This document shows positions 45,701-60,100 of a stretch of DNA of 64,000 nucleotides, in pieces; position 1 is the stretch's first letter, and each line of letters opens with the position of its first letter. This stretch comes from Campylorhamphus procurvoides (taxonomy: Eukaryota > Chordata > Aves > Passeriformes > Dendrocolaptidae). The DNA lies in contig WBMV01000128.1 of NCBI GenBank assembly GCA_013396655.1, positions 806,001 to 870,000 on the forward strand, in the 5' to 3' direction. A program made the translations under genes and the position numbers. The notes below the pieces were generated by a model. It was not told the origin of the DNA and searched no databases. It saw nothing but the letters and a program-made list of their open reading frames with translations.

Positions 45701-48152
45701 TGGTGCAACAGTCTGTCTCTAACAGTGGCAGGAAATAATATATGACAAAACCAGAGTGATATTTTTCAGTATACTTACCTAGCTTTTGGCAGAGGCAATT
45801 CACAGCCTTCCGGAGATGGAGGTTGTTTGGGTATTGGGTTTCCTTCACTTTGCCATTCAGACTGCCATTGAAGTACCTGAGCTATCATCAGTGAAACACA
45901 AGGTTGCTTAAGAATGTGTTTCTGGAGGAAAAAATAGCCCCAGGGTGGAAATGTGTAGGAAGAGAGGTATTTTAATCTGCATGTGACTTGACTTTGCGCT
46001 ATGCTCTGCAGCGTGGCCACCTCATCAGGAAGCCCTGCAGACCAACAGGGGAGAAAGCACGGTGATTATTGTTGGGTAGGAAAATCCACCCAGATTCTTA
46101 GAGTCTTAGCTAAAAGTGAGTCATACAAAAGAAGGGAGATGTGCAAGAGTTAATATTGGTGGTGGTGTGCTTGAGCATTGCACACTCTGAGCACCTTATT
46201 GACCTCTTAGCTGATATCAGAGCCTGCCCCGAGTTCACCACAGAATAGTCAGTTTTAGTATGTTATGCTTAAATACAGCATTTATTTTTCTTTGGATTCT
46301 GTATGTGTGTGTGTAGACATCAAAGCCCTTCTCCACTTGCTTTCTTCAGTCATACCATATTCAACTTTCACATTGTTAAATATTTTGAAAGCTGCATTTG
46401 ATTTCAGAATATGAGTTTGGATTGTCAGCGTAGGATATGATCTCAAGATTTCTGTTTAAAGTCTGTTGAAGATGTCACAACCAAAGGGAAAAAAAATATT
46501 GCCAGAGACTGTTTTAAGTTATGCTTTGCATTCTAATTGTTCTGCTGCCAGAATTGGGCTGTATTAGATAACTGCACATCCTGCATGAACCACAGTCACA
46601 AAGAGCCAGTCCTAATTGAATAGAGAGTAGCAAGCTGTGACTGTCATCCTTAATTTCCTCTCTTACAGAGCCTAATCAAGGACACCATGCTAAGCCATAT
46701 TTTTATTAGGTTTTCTTCCTGCAATCCCTTTAGAAGTTGTTAATCCATCGCTAGAAAAACACAAGACAAAGAAAGAAATATCCAAGTGAGAAGTATTTGC
46801 TTAATGGAAACTTAATGTCAAAGAAAGGGTGTATATTTACTTTAATAGGAGGCCTATACTGCTCCTTAGCATGGAACAGGGACAAAGATATGAAACACTG
46901 GTTGGTGTACAGGTTTGTTTAATACAACATTTGCCATCACCTCTTTAACTTAATAAAATTTTCAAAATATATTCTACATAATTAAAAAAGGGAAAGGGAA
47001 AAAGTGTTGGTTATCAGTGTTGACAGCTGAAATAATAAGGCACAATTTCAGCCTCTACGTGTATTAGTGTTTTCACTTGAGTTATTTCAATAAATTAGCT
47101 TAACATTAATTTATGTATGAACACAGCCTTGCTAGGAAAGGTTTTAGCAAGATGAATAACTCTTGTATAGAGAAACTGTTATATACCTGACCAGACCTTG
47201 GAAGCCAATTTAATCTTTTCTTCTTTGAGAACTCTTAGTGGAACTTTGTAGTTCATTGTAAATGTCCCTGTTTGACACTCAGTAGATTAAAAAAGCCCCA
47301 GTCTTTAAAGAGCTGATTATTACGCAAGTTCTATGTTCTGAAATATTTATCATATTAAAGAAAACAATTAATCTTGAAGTGATAACATGGCTTGGTCAGA
47401 AAGCCACATTTTTCATATTTGATATTCTTTGATGGTATGATATAGATGGAAGCATTTATTCAGCCTATAACTTAAAAAATGATGTCACTTATAATGAATT
47501 ATTTGAACATCTAATCTGTTTTCTGGTCCCTGAATGTTCCTGAGCCTGTTCCTGAGAAAGGGAATTTGGGCAAAGACCTGTGTATGGCCTTGGTTACACA
47601 AGCATATCTTCAATTTTCTTGAAGATTATTTTTTTTTAGTTCAAGGGCAATTGCTGCAGAATATGATCTTCCAGTTGATAATGGGTATCATGTAAGAATT
47701 AATTTTGTCTTACCAAAATAAACAGTAGATGTAGCTGTATAACATCCTGAACCTTACATTACCTATTACTGGGTTTGAGAACAAAGCATTTTTTTTTTTA
47801 CTATTTCTTTTGGGAGTTTTAGGGGTTTTTTTAGAGGTTATGGACAGAAAAGCATATGACTTTGCAGGTGTCAACTTCAAAAAGGTGTAGAACATTTTCT
47901 GTATTAGTGATGGGTTTTGGTGCTTTAATATGGAATTCCAAAGGCTGGAAGGGCAATGGGTCAATGGAAAATGGCTAAGAAATACTGGGTGGTAGGTTTT
48001 TTGCCTGCATATCTCTGGCTGATTGAAGGAACAGGATAAGAAACATTTATTCCAGGGTTTTTCTAGATCTGTGCAATTTAATGTGATAGTTGCAATCCTT
48101 TTTTAAAAAAAAAATAAAAAAAAGGGTTTGTGTTTGTAATGGAGTATGAATT

Positions 48153-48188
<36 letters not shown>

Positions 48189-51100
48189 TTAATGCTTCCA
48201 TGGCTTTCTCTAGCTGTCTTAGCATGGATTCAAACTGAAATCATATCATCATTTCCCCTTTCATTTCTTTTCCATGCTTTGTTTGAGGGTCACTTGGATT
48301 TCTTTTTCTGCTGTCAGAGGAATCCACAAACCACATGTGTAACTCACTTTGATCTCCTGGCTATACAAAATGAATCAAGTTCTAGCCTGGTGAAAGAGGT
48401 GGTAGGTCTTTCCTTGGATGTGGTCTACAGCAGGATTTCATCTTTTGTGGAGGAAAGATAATTGTAGATAGACAAAAATATGTTCAAAAGCAGAGGTTTG
48501 TGGTTTTGGTTATGACCTAAATCCAGGTAATGAATATGTAATATTTAGATAAAAATTTCTACTATTTCCAGTTAACCATTCCTGGCTGGATCAGATTGTC
48601 CCAGACTTGAAGCCAGGCTTTCCTTTGCAGGTATACCACAGGCATGCTAAAAAGTGCCTCTTGTTACTGCAGACACTCTTGGTACCCAATAGGTCTCTGA
48701 TGAGCAATGTCTTGGAGTTCTTCAAAATGGAAAAAATGGTTTGGCTGTGGCAGGTGCTGTATGAGTGAGAGCTGCCTCAGACTCCAACAGTTTCAGTCAG
48801 GTCAAGATTGCAGTGTCTCTGAGTTAATAAATGTTTCTTCACTTACCATAACATTTTCTGCAAAGTTATTTGCGTTCTTGATGATCTTTTCTGTTTTGAT
48901 TTGCTGACCTCAATTAAGACTTTTTGGAGGGCTGTTGTTTTACCTGTTGAAGCGCAAGTGGCTTTCTGTGAATAATTCAAAGCTGGAAGTCTGAGGCAAG
49001 TGAAGAAGTGCCTATTACCTGTGGTGAATGTTGGTTATGAACCAAGCAGTTTCTTTTCCTTTCTCTGAAATCTGAAGAACAGTGGTGTACAGCTGGCTTA
49101 TTTTATTTTTTTTCCTCTGAGTGACCATGCAGGAAGTAATAAATTAAAAAAACCAAACAAACAACCAAACCAAACAAAACAACAAAAAACCCCAACAAAG
49201 CTAAACTACACAAACATTCCTAAATCTCAACACTGCAAAGGAGCTGATTTAAATTATGTGCATAATTTGTTAACATGTCTTGCAGGCCTTTTAAATTTAA
49301 TTTATGTCTGTGGAAACCAGTTTGCAAATTAAGTCTCCATACTGTTCCTGGCCCAGTGAGACATCTACTTCAGACTGATTTGCTGTGCTGAGCTTTGTAG
49401 CATGGTTGTTTTCTGAATGTCAGTCTGTTTAAGAGGAGGAGGAATTTCCATCATAGTAAAGAGAAAGAAATGGAGGCTTTTTAGGAGGATATGCTGTGCG
49501 GGTTTTTTAAGAACATGAGACAGACAGCAAGCAAAACAACTTGGAGGTGAATGCAGCTTTTCCCAAGATAATCTGCAATGATTTTCTCTGGAAAATAAAT
49601 TCCTTACAAGTAAAACCAGTAAGGTAAAAATATCTCAGTTTGAAAATTTTTACTGTTTGACTATAGGATGGTCCTTTCAGACTAATATAGAAGTTGGTGT
49701 TGAGCAGTTGCTGTTGCTGTTTAGGGGTTTCTGTCCTGCACAGAGCACCCTGTGCCCAGGGCTCTTTTAGGGCTGTTTTCTCTTCTCCCACCATTCACCT
49801 GGTGCTCAGCTGGGACTGCTGGGATAGCTTGGATGTGTCCCATGAAATCTGTAAAGTAGCTGCTGACACTTATCCTCAGGTTTCTGTATTAGCTGACCCA
49901 TCTTTTGTGATTTGTTCTCTTCAAAGGTAACTAGTTGAGAGCTGTCTCAGGTAAGAGGGAGAACACTGGCAGTAATTCAAATAAAAGCTTCAGAGAGTAT
50001 GTTTTTGCCTCCAGTATCATGTCGGAGAGCTGCTCCTGGTTAACAAGATAGCAGCAAACAGCAGCAGCACTTATTGCTGTTTTACTTGGTCTTCTCTACT
50101 AAAAAATGGATCTCTTTTCACTGGTACAGACATTATTTTTTTCAGTGGTTCAGAATTTTCCTATAATGGCTTATTCATCTGAATGTAAGGAAAAACATAT
50201 GTGACACAAGTCAGGTAAAGCTCTCTGGGCAAGAAGTTAATAGCTGTTTGGTAAGATGAAGTACCTAAGTCAAAGGTAGAGAAGCCAGGATTTTTCCAGG
50301 CTTTGTGGCTGCTCAAAATGAAAGTTGTATTTGTAATGGGTGATTTTGGGAAACCATGAGTACAGAAAGGAGATAATTTTGGTTCCTGGATGAGGTTGCA
50401 AGGCAGCACAGTTACCGAGCCACAGGATTCCCACAGCATCTCCCTGCTTGGGAGATTAGAATGGCATTCTCCTCTGAACCCTGGGCTAGAACCAGAGTGG
50501 GGCACACTGCTCACTGCTGTTCCACATGTGGCACAGGATTTCCCCCCTATTTGCAGTGGCTCTCTCGTTTGAATGATATGTTCATATCTGCAGATACTGA
50601 GTTCCAAAATTGATGACTGTATTTGGACTGGTAGTTCTGCAGAGCAAGGATTAATTCCTTGGAATGCACAACAATCCATGATATCTGATTCTCTTTTTCT
50701 GACAAAAAAAAAAAATTCTGCAAGTACATGTTGAAAGTATTACTGTAATGAAGTAAATTTGATCTACCATTTAGAACAGAGCTCCACCCATATTGTAACT
50801 TGTACTCTTCTGGTTTAAGTGGGGTTTAAACTCTTCTGTCTAACATTATAATAGCATGTGTTATCCCCAGAAAAATACTGGTAGGGAGAGGGGCATGGTG
50901 GGGAAGAATGCAATACTACTCAGAAGAGTAAGATTTTTCATTGAAATCAGATTTATGAATAGAGCCTCTCACATCCCTATAAGATGATTTTTGGTTTAGT
51001 TACAGTTTGTGTACAGCTCTGTTGATTTTTGGAGGAACTCGTGATGGGCTTATCTTTTGATATACAAACTCAGAGAACTTACAAAATGCTGAAACTGTAA

Positions 51101-54100
51101 ACAAACAGCATTTCTGTTTAGGAAATGTGCAGTATATTGGGGCACTGGAACAGCATTAGGAAGCATTTATGTAAGCACAGCTGTGTCAATGCCATTTCCA
51201 TGAGAACTTCCATATTGCTAAAATGGATATTCAGGAAAAGGATTGGGGAATTTCTTTTCAAGAGGTGAGGGGAAACCTGTAGAATGTCAGTATATTAGTT
51301 GAGTTTATTTGTGTAAACACAGCATCCTTTCATGAAATTGGTGTTTGGGAACATTTATTTGATTTACTTATGTTCCTTGGGAATTAGAACCTATATGAAT
51401 TAATTAATTAATAGATCTTCATGAATTCTTGCAGAAATGCATATCAATTACATCCTCATTAATGCAAAAATAATTCATAATGATTAAATGTTCCAACCAA
51501 ATGTTGGAAGAATTAATAATGATGGGCTGGTTATTTTCAAGGGTCACTAGTCTATCCATGGTGAGATGGAAGTTGCCATCAAGAAATAGGCTGATGGGCA
51601 TTAATTGTATCAAATACAAAACATATTTCCCTGAATTCATGAATGGTGTGTTGATCATTATTAAATACCTTTTTAAAAAAACACAAAACCCCCAAACATA
51701 ACCCCCTCCAAACCAGACAACCAAACAACCTTCTCCCCCCAGCTCATAAAATAAAAAATAAGGGGTAGGCAAGATCAGTTTATCAAAACAGGGCAGGCAT
51801 AAATTAAGGCATCAGCTCTACAAAGACCGTTCTGAGGAATGAGCTCATGGAGGTGCAGAGTACACTGTTGTTTTTTATTAAAGAGAAAACAGTTAATCGT
51901 TGGAAAAATATGGAAACTATTATATTTAAGGCATACCTGAGGCTATTTAAGCCAACACAAGGCCTTCCAAAAAGGACTATTAGCCCCATTTGTTGACATC
52001 CTGGACGCTTCTGCCCTCCAAAGAGGTGGAATATGGCCGGTGGTAGGGCAATCTAAGTGGTATCTAGGACCGTGCATTATTTTGCAGTCCTGTGTGAACA
52101 TGGAGTTTGCCATTATGCAAGTTACTTTGAGTGATTATTTCAAGTCCTTACATACTCCAGTAAGATGATTTCAGTGACCTCATTGTTTGCAATGGGGAAC
52201 TGAGAGAAAAAAGGTAAGAAAGTAGTAGAAAGTTGATTAAGAAGGGAATTCAAAAGGCATGAAAGTGGAAATAATATATGCTTTAGTAAAATGTAAAAGC
52301 TGCATTATAAGCACCAGAAAGGTATATAGACTTGCTATTTTATTTTACTTTAGACTCAAAGGGAAAAGCTTTAATTAGGCAAGGATAGTTTTAAGCATAT
52401 GGAGAAAGATTTAGCAAGCCTTTAATGTTAGTTTGGTTTTCCATATATATATATCAAACAGTAGATAAATCTGAACTATAATGCATCAGAAACTCAAAAT
52501 AGATATTTATAAAATGCAATGAAATAATTTTTGTACTGTATTATGCTTGGACTGCTTCCCTTCATTTAGAGCCACCAAGAAAAAAAGGAAGAAGAGCCTT
52601 AATATCAGTAAGGTGTCAGGGCTTTTAACAATCCTTTAACTACAGTGATAAGAAAGTTTTTCAGTGCTTGTTTTCTTAGTTGTGAGGTAGTGAAAAATAT
52701 ATCTTTAAATGTATTTTCATATTTTGGAATTCCGGAAACAAGCTTTTATTTGAGAACCAGTCAATTGCAGTTCACTTCTTGTCAGGTGGGGAAGAGATCT
52801 CCGGACTGCATAAATCAGACTGTGTGCATAAGACACTTGAAATAGCAAGAAGCACTGCAGAACAATTAGTAGAACTGGTAGTTTACAAAAAAAAATCTAT
52901 TTAGGTTAGCTCATATTTTAGGGAAGCCTCAAAACCCAAATATTGCTATCAATTGTTAATGATTTGTTTTTATTGATGATTGTAAATTAGTTGTTTTGTA
53001 CACTGAAGTTGCATATCAGGAGAAATTATCAGAATAACTTGTGTTCTAAAGGCATGAAGGAATTTAATGAGGTCTTGAAATTAATTATTTGGAATCAGGT
53101 TACAGTGGTATCAGAAGGGAGCTGTACCAGGCTTCTGCACATCCACTGAGGTTTGTCTCTGTGGTATTTCCCAGGCAGATGAGATCTGGCTTTGGTCTTC
53201 TTCCAAGGCTTCCAGAGGCAAAGCAGCTCTGAAATGGAACCTGGACAGGTCCATTTGCGTGGGAATTTGACCTGTGCTAATAAATCTGCTAGGAGGGATA
53301 AAGTTGTATTGAAACAAATGTTGCATCCTCTAGCAGGAGCTGTCTTTGTCTTTTACAGGACAGCGCTCTGCAAGAACAGATTTAATTCTAAGAATAATCT
53401 TGGTTTGACAATACTTGTCTTTTTCACAAGAAATATTTACAGATTTGGAATGTCAGTTAAGTCTGCCACTTCCTTTTAGAGTGTATATGTATGCATATAT
53501 ATATATGTTTGTGTGTATATATATATATGTAATAAGTTATATATATATTCTTCACTCTTCCCTCTATACACCTGTCCAGCTATAGGGGCCAGGTTTCCAA
53601 ACTAATGAGAATAAAAATATATATGTGTCAGATTTTCTTCTTTGACTCTTTTGTGACCTGAACTGTTGTAGTCTTTTAAATTCATGTTTCCATGTAGCAA
53701 GACAGAAATGTTACTATTGGTTGAGTGATCTCAACAGTCTTGTGTATAATTTTAGATGCTGTGGCCAGTGCTTTTATTTTGGGGTAGAACATTGTGTTCC
53801 TCGTAGACTCTATGAAACTTACTACTGCCAGATCTTCTTCACTTTGGGCTCTGAAAAAAAGGAACTGGAAACCAGATACTCTAAATGAACATCAGCTGAC
53901 CCCAAACCATTCTGAAATGATCACTTTTGGAACATGTAAGCTTGTGTTACTTAATTACGACTGTACATTTATCTAGCTGTGATTTCCATTACAGCAGAGT
54001 GGTTCTAAAGTTTTTTGTGTTCCCTTTGGCATCCTGGCCAAATCTTTGCTCTGTGAACTGTACTGAACTTGACTTCTTAAATCCAGCATGCTGAGAGTTT

Positions 54101-57100
54101 GAAGAAAGGGCAATGCCTTCCTGACACTGTTGGAATCCTTAGATAACCCTGGTGGAAACAAGTGCAGTTGGCTACTTGGGTTTTAGGTATTACAGCTGCT
54201 TCCCAGGAGCTCTTTTGCCATTTTGCCAGGAGCTCTTAAGTGTGAAGAAAGTATAGGAATTAATGGTTAGACAGTATTAATGAGGACTAGATTAATCATG
54301 ATTATCTTACAGTTCAGGGATCTCAAAGAATGACCTTCTACACAGAAGTGTTGTGTGTTTGGTTTCATTACCAAACTCAAACCAAGGCTTGAATACATTT
54401 TTCTCTACTTTTAAGTGATAATTCTCTACAGAATGTCCTGTTGCTGACATTAGAGAATCTTCTGCAAATTTCCGAAAGATAACTTGGGTTTTGTTTCTTC
54501 ACAGAGATAGCACATAATAGTGATAACCTAGAGAGCAACCAAAGCTTGTCAGTGACAGCTGCAGATGAGTGAACAGCTCTTTTAATTATTCTCATCAGTT
54601 TAGAAACCCAATCCCTATAGCTGTAGAGCAGCATAAAGAGGAGGGTGAAGAACAATGTCTTTATTGCTCAAGAATTGAAATTCTCTGTCATCAGGTATTT
54701 GAAAATAAACTCCCTTTCCACAAGTAAAGTTCCTGCATTTAGGTCTAAGAAACTGAAGCTCATAACTATCTAAATGGAGCAAATATCTGGCTGCTAGTTA
54801 CTGCTGCCAAAGGGAGAGCATACTGTTGTGTGAGGCTTTGATAGGGTCCTGCTCTGGATGTAGTTCATGAAAGCATCTTCTGCCTGTGCTCCACTGAATG
54901 AGTAGGTCCTTGGGTTGCTTTCTGAGTCTGATCCCGAAATGAATGCATTACAAGTTGCTTTCAGTTTAGTACTGAGCATCATCTGGGCAGTGTGGATCAA
55001 CTCCCACTATCACTGTCATTCAAGGGACTGAAGGACATTCACTGCCTCCAAAGAATCGAGCTCTTTGTCTGGATCAAGTTGAGCAAGCTTTATACTCATA
55101 AAGGAACAGCATTCCTATCAGTAGGACTCTGACATGAATTGATGAGGAAGAATCTGTGACTCACTTTCTGTATCTATAGCAGTGGGTAATGGCTGTGTCT
55201 CCTTTGTCTCCCCATGTCTAAGAGTGCTTTGAGATCTGTATCCTAAATGCATAGAGTGCAATTACAGGAGTAACCATTAGATTATTTCCTATGACCTTTC
55301 TTGTGTCACAGACAATTACATTACTTATGTAATGCAGCTCAATAGCTTGCACTGGGATAAAACATAATTCACTTTGGGATAAAGTTTGTCTTCCAAAAAA
55401 AGCACCAAGTCTTGAAAATGCTGAGGGGCAGAGAAGGCACCATCTCCTCTGCTTTCTGGTTCCAGTGGTTAATCACTGTCACTGCTGACTTTGTCTTCAT
55501 CTTCCCACTCCTGGCTTTCTTTCTGCGTTTTTAAAATAGACTAAAGACCTCTCTGGCACCAAGCATTTTCTAATGGTGCTTTCATAATATGATCCCATCA
55601 CCCTTTCATATCTCTTGTGAGAAAAATCATGTTCCCTCATTGCATGCTCTTTTTTGTCCCTCCCTTCTATTTCTCAAGTCACTCCATCCAAAGAAAACCC
55701 CCAATTCCTCTGAAGTTTTTCTGCCCTCTGTCCAGCTGTCCAAAATTGTTTTTTTCAATACAGGCAGCCAAAGAGCAGGTAGTGTTCCAGGCTGTCTCAC
55801 CAAGCTCTGTATGACAATAAGATCATCTCCTCACTTTGATACTTCGAAAAAAAGGCAGGCCAAGAACACTGTCAGTTCTAGCATTGCCCTGGGAGTTCAT
55901 GCTGAATTATTTGTCTGCTTCTAGCTTTTTGTTCTTCCAGGGCTACAACTTTCCAGGAAATGGGATGTCCCTTGGGGTTCTTGTATAATTTTTGTTTTGT
56001 TTAAAGTCCAAGCATATTCCCAGTGGGATGTTTGCACATGCAGTTGTTTTTCTTCAAGATACAAAGCATTATAATATATTTCAGATCATTATCAGATACC
56101 ACTGTGCAAACACTTCAGTTTGCATTTTCCACATAGAGCAAATGTTTGTAAAAGGATAAGGACACAAAATTAGTGGGAAAAATGCTACTATCTTTACTAG
56201 CACTATGTATTCTCCATATCTTGGGTTGAAAAGTGCAGAGAAAACTCATATTTTTCTCTGCAGAATAGGAAGTAAACTTCATGAATCACACGGTGTTTCT
56301 CAGGATTGCAACTCCATTATTTATGTAGAACACTGTCTGATACCACACAGAATATATACAATGTGCCAGTCAGGACACTGATAAATTGAATCAGTATTTC
56401 TAATCTGAATAAATGGCATACATGCTTGTTTCTTTTCTCTGCAAATCTGGCTTTTTCATGCACTCCAAATCAGAGGAGGGAAAGGTACAGAATTTCTTGG
56501 TGCCATAAATAAAATGCAGTGGTTGAAAAGTGAAGCTGTGCAAGACAGTGGGCTGGAAAATCAACAAGGGCTGGAAATGGAAAGTAAGATTAAAGGTAAC
56601 ACTTAGCCACAAGACTATCCTTGGCAGCTTCAGAATAGTACGCAGTTAAATAAACACACACACACGCAAAGCTTACTTTGCAATGTGCCTTGCTCTCACT
56701 TTTAACAGCAGATGATTTCTGTTTACTGGAGGGTAGTGAACCACAGGAAGCTGGCCCTTTTTAGCCCTCTTGCCCTGGAAAAGAACTATGTGAAGGCAAC
56801 TCAATATAAACTCTCTTCCTTCCCTTCCGAGCTCCCCACCTTCAGCTGTGGCTTTTTCCCTTGACTGTGTATCTGAGCATCTCCAGTTCAGACAAGTGAG
56901 GATCATTCCCAGCTATGGAGTGCCATTTTTTTTCTTTTAAGCTGGTGATGCTCAGTCTTTGTGTTTTGTACAAGAGCCAGGGAACACAATGATGCAAACC
57001 TGCTTAACCTGGTGCACCAGAAGTAAAAGGACTTTGATTGCAATGGGAACGCCACCACCCTCAGCCTCTTGGTAGCAGAACGACGAAGCAATTTGCAACC

Positions 57101-60100
57101 TCGGAAAGCTTAGGATATCATGAACACCTTTAGCCAGTTTCTGACTGTTCAAGTGGTAGTTGCTTAGTAAGATATATTATTACAGAATTGTGGAGCAGAA
57201 TTGCCAATAGATTTTGGCACTTGCCATAACTATGTTTTATGTGAAGGAAAACATAACTCTTGTATCTGGGCATCCTGTGCATACAGAAACATGGACACTG
57301 AGGTGCTGAGATCAGTGACACAAGACAAGACCTTTTCTTATCCCAAAGAGAATGACTTTGGAAATAATTTCAAAGTGAAGAAAGTAAAAAATGTAAGTGA
57401 AGAAGAGCTGCTTTATTAGAAAAGCTGCTCAAACATGTACTTGGTATTTGCCCAAGGAAATGTGATCCAAACTTCATGTTTGGTGGCCTAAGGTATGCTG
57501 ATTCACTTTGTCCTGAGGATTTTTCACTATGATATTCTGCTTTGCAGTTGTGACAGGCTAGTATTATAACTCACTGGCAGCAGTAAATTGTTACATTGTA
57601 GTTGATGTTAATAACAATTCTGTGCTTTTTCAGATGGTTGCAAATCACCTTGGATTGTGGGGGTTTTTAACCTCTGCAGCCAGATTGCTGTTCTATGTCT
57701 AGCACTGTAACATTTAATTGGGAGCTGACAGATGAGCTATTATTTCAAGGGTGTTTTTTGATATTTTTGGGGTGATGTATGTTTCCCTGTCTGATCAAGA
57801 CAATTTATCGCTAAAAATTTTTATTTAAAGATAATTGTTTGGTGTCCTAAAGTGGAAGGTTGCCTTAGGGAATTAGAACTTTTAATCTGAAACAAGAAAA
57901 CTGAAGTAAAAAAAAAAAAGAAAAAAAGAAGAACAAAAAGAAAGCTGCAATAAGAACAAACTCAAAGTTCTTCTCAGTGCTAAGTGAGCTACTTTAGGTC
58001 AAAGTTTAAGAAAACTGTGCCTAAGAAAAGCCTACTAGACTGAACTTCTCAGTGTATTTGTATTAATACACACAATTCCTTAGTGAGGGATGAGAGTAGC
58101 AGTTCAGAAAGGCAAAGTAGGGAACTAAACACCAGGTCAGTGGGTATCTCATGAGGCTGAACATTTGATCTATAGTGGTCTTTCTCTTCCTATCCTTTGA
58201 AAGACCTTATGGGTTTTGCTTACATATTCGTGTCCAAAGAGAAAATATCTGAAGCTATTACAGTTTTTCAAGGTGGACAGACAGGCCTCCCAGACAACTA
58301 CAGTTTGGCTGAATTTTTTCAAAGGGGCTGAATTTGCTCCCTGTGTGTCACTGACTGGCCTTTCCCTTAGTGTAGATGAGAGCCTGAAATCCATGTCATG
58401 TGCCAAGAGATGGAGCAGTGTTCACAGAGTGCCTTTCTGTGCTGGAGACAGTGCAGGGTGGCCCTGGGGCAGGTTTATTCTACTTGTGGAGGTCCTCAGA
58501 GAGCAGAGACTGAGCTGCAGCCTCCAAAACGCTGCCCTGTAGAGCACAGCGTGCATCGACCCACACGATTAGATATGCTCAGTACAGGAGTGGGTTTGTC
58601 AGAGCCTGCAGCTATGGCCAGGCTACTCACAGGACCCAATATTGCTAATTTAGAGATAGACTGGTGTGTCTACATTGATTTCAATCACAGTAGTGACTTT
58701 CTTTCCATGAATAAGCAACCTGGAGACAGACTAATTGATTACACATATTTTTGATCAGTATGCTTTGCTTTTTTGCCTTTCCTTGCTATTCAGCTGTAAG
58801 AGTTTAAATACTCAAGGACATGTAAAATCCATACATATTTATGAGCTAAATAAGAAGCAAATTTCTAAATCTTATGTTTGGATTTTATACTAGCTAATGC
58901 AGAAATCATGTGGATGTAAACAGTGCTCCAGGTTTGAGCTTCTAAATTTTTCTGAAAACTTGAGGTTAAGGCTGAGAAACCTTTATAGCCTAAAGAACAC
59001 TCATGCTATTTCAGTGTCCACAGGGTTCAACCATCTTATTAAGTCTTTCAAGTTTTGTCACTGGATTTTTTGTTATCATAACCAAGATTTGTCTTCATAA
59101 AAGAATTCTGTGCAAATTGGCAGCATGTACTCCACCTCACTCTCTGCAATAGTGCAGTGTCACTGCTTCATTCTGTCCCATAATGAGATGGTTTGATGGG
59201 AAAACACCGTGTCTGATTTTACCAGGGTTTGATGCAGGTGTATTTCTAGAGTTGATTTTATTTTATTTTATTGGCTCTCATTCTTTGTAACTCTCTTGAG
59301 TTTTACCTGGGCTTTAGCTATTGAATTTTATTAGCTTCAAAATTTCATGGCTGTACAGCTCACTGGCAAGGACAGAAATTATTGTAACAGCTCTAATAGG
59401 AGGTTATTTTTTCATCCTTAGTTTTATCTAGGCTTTATTTATCTTTTCTTTTGAAATGCCACTTTTAAAACATGAACAGGCCTGATCATTCTAATAAGAA
59501 TTGTGCACACTGAAGATATTTGTTAGTGATTAGCATTATTGCATTTACAATACAAGTAGATTTATTGTATTTAACAAGCTGAAAAATATTAGCAATTTGA
59601 GGATTTGTAATCGAAGGTATTTGGGATCATATCCCAAAGAACTTTTAGGGAAAATCTTATCCATAACTAAAAGGGAATTATCTCAGTCAATCTCTTATGG
59701 GCCCAAGCAAATGAGTTGGACATTGTTTTATTTTGATTTGGTTTGGTTTGGTTTTTTCAAGGAGAAAAGGGATTGAAGGGAGAGAACAAATGACATTTGC
59801 TTGCCCCTAGTGTATTCTTTGACTAATAAATAGTTTGAGGTCTGTATTATGGTCCCATGAGTGCTTATGTGAGTTCAGGTGCAAATACCTAAGAGGTGCG
59901 GCATGGCTGGTTCCTCAAGGTGCTAGTGAAACTCTGGGAAATAAGTGCCTTAGTCTCCTACCTCAAGCAGTGAGCTCCTAAAACAGAGTGAAGCAGTGCA
60001 AACCCAGGCTGCTCTCAGCCATGGAACGCATCAGACCCACCCAACTTTTGCCTCCCATGAGGAATCACTGGAGGACAGACCCTGGTAAGCTGCTGGAAAA

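Noticed and set aside
50161..50679. 172-codon minus-strand frame in PHEX intron 3
   Set aside because: No recognised domain, no splice or promoter context; another frame overlaps it. Length alone is not enough.
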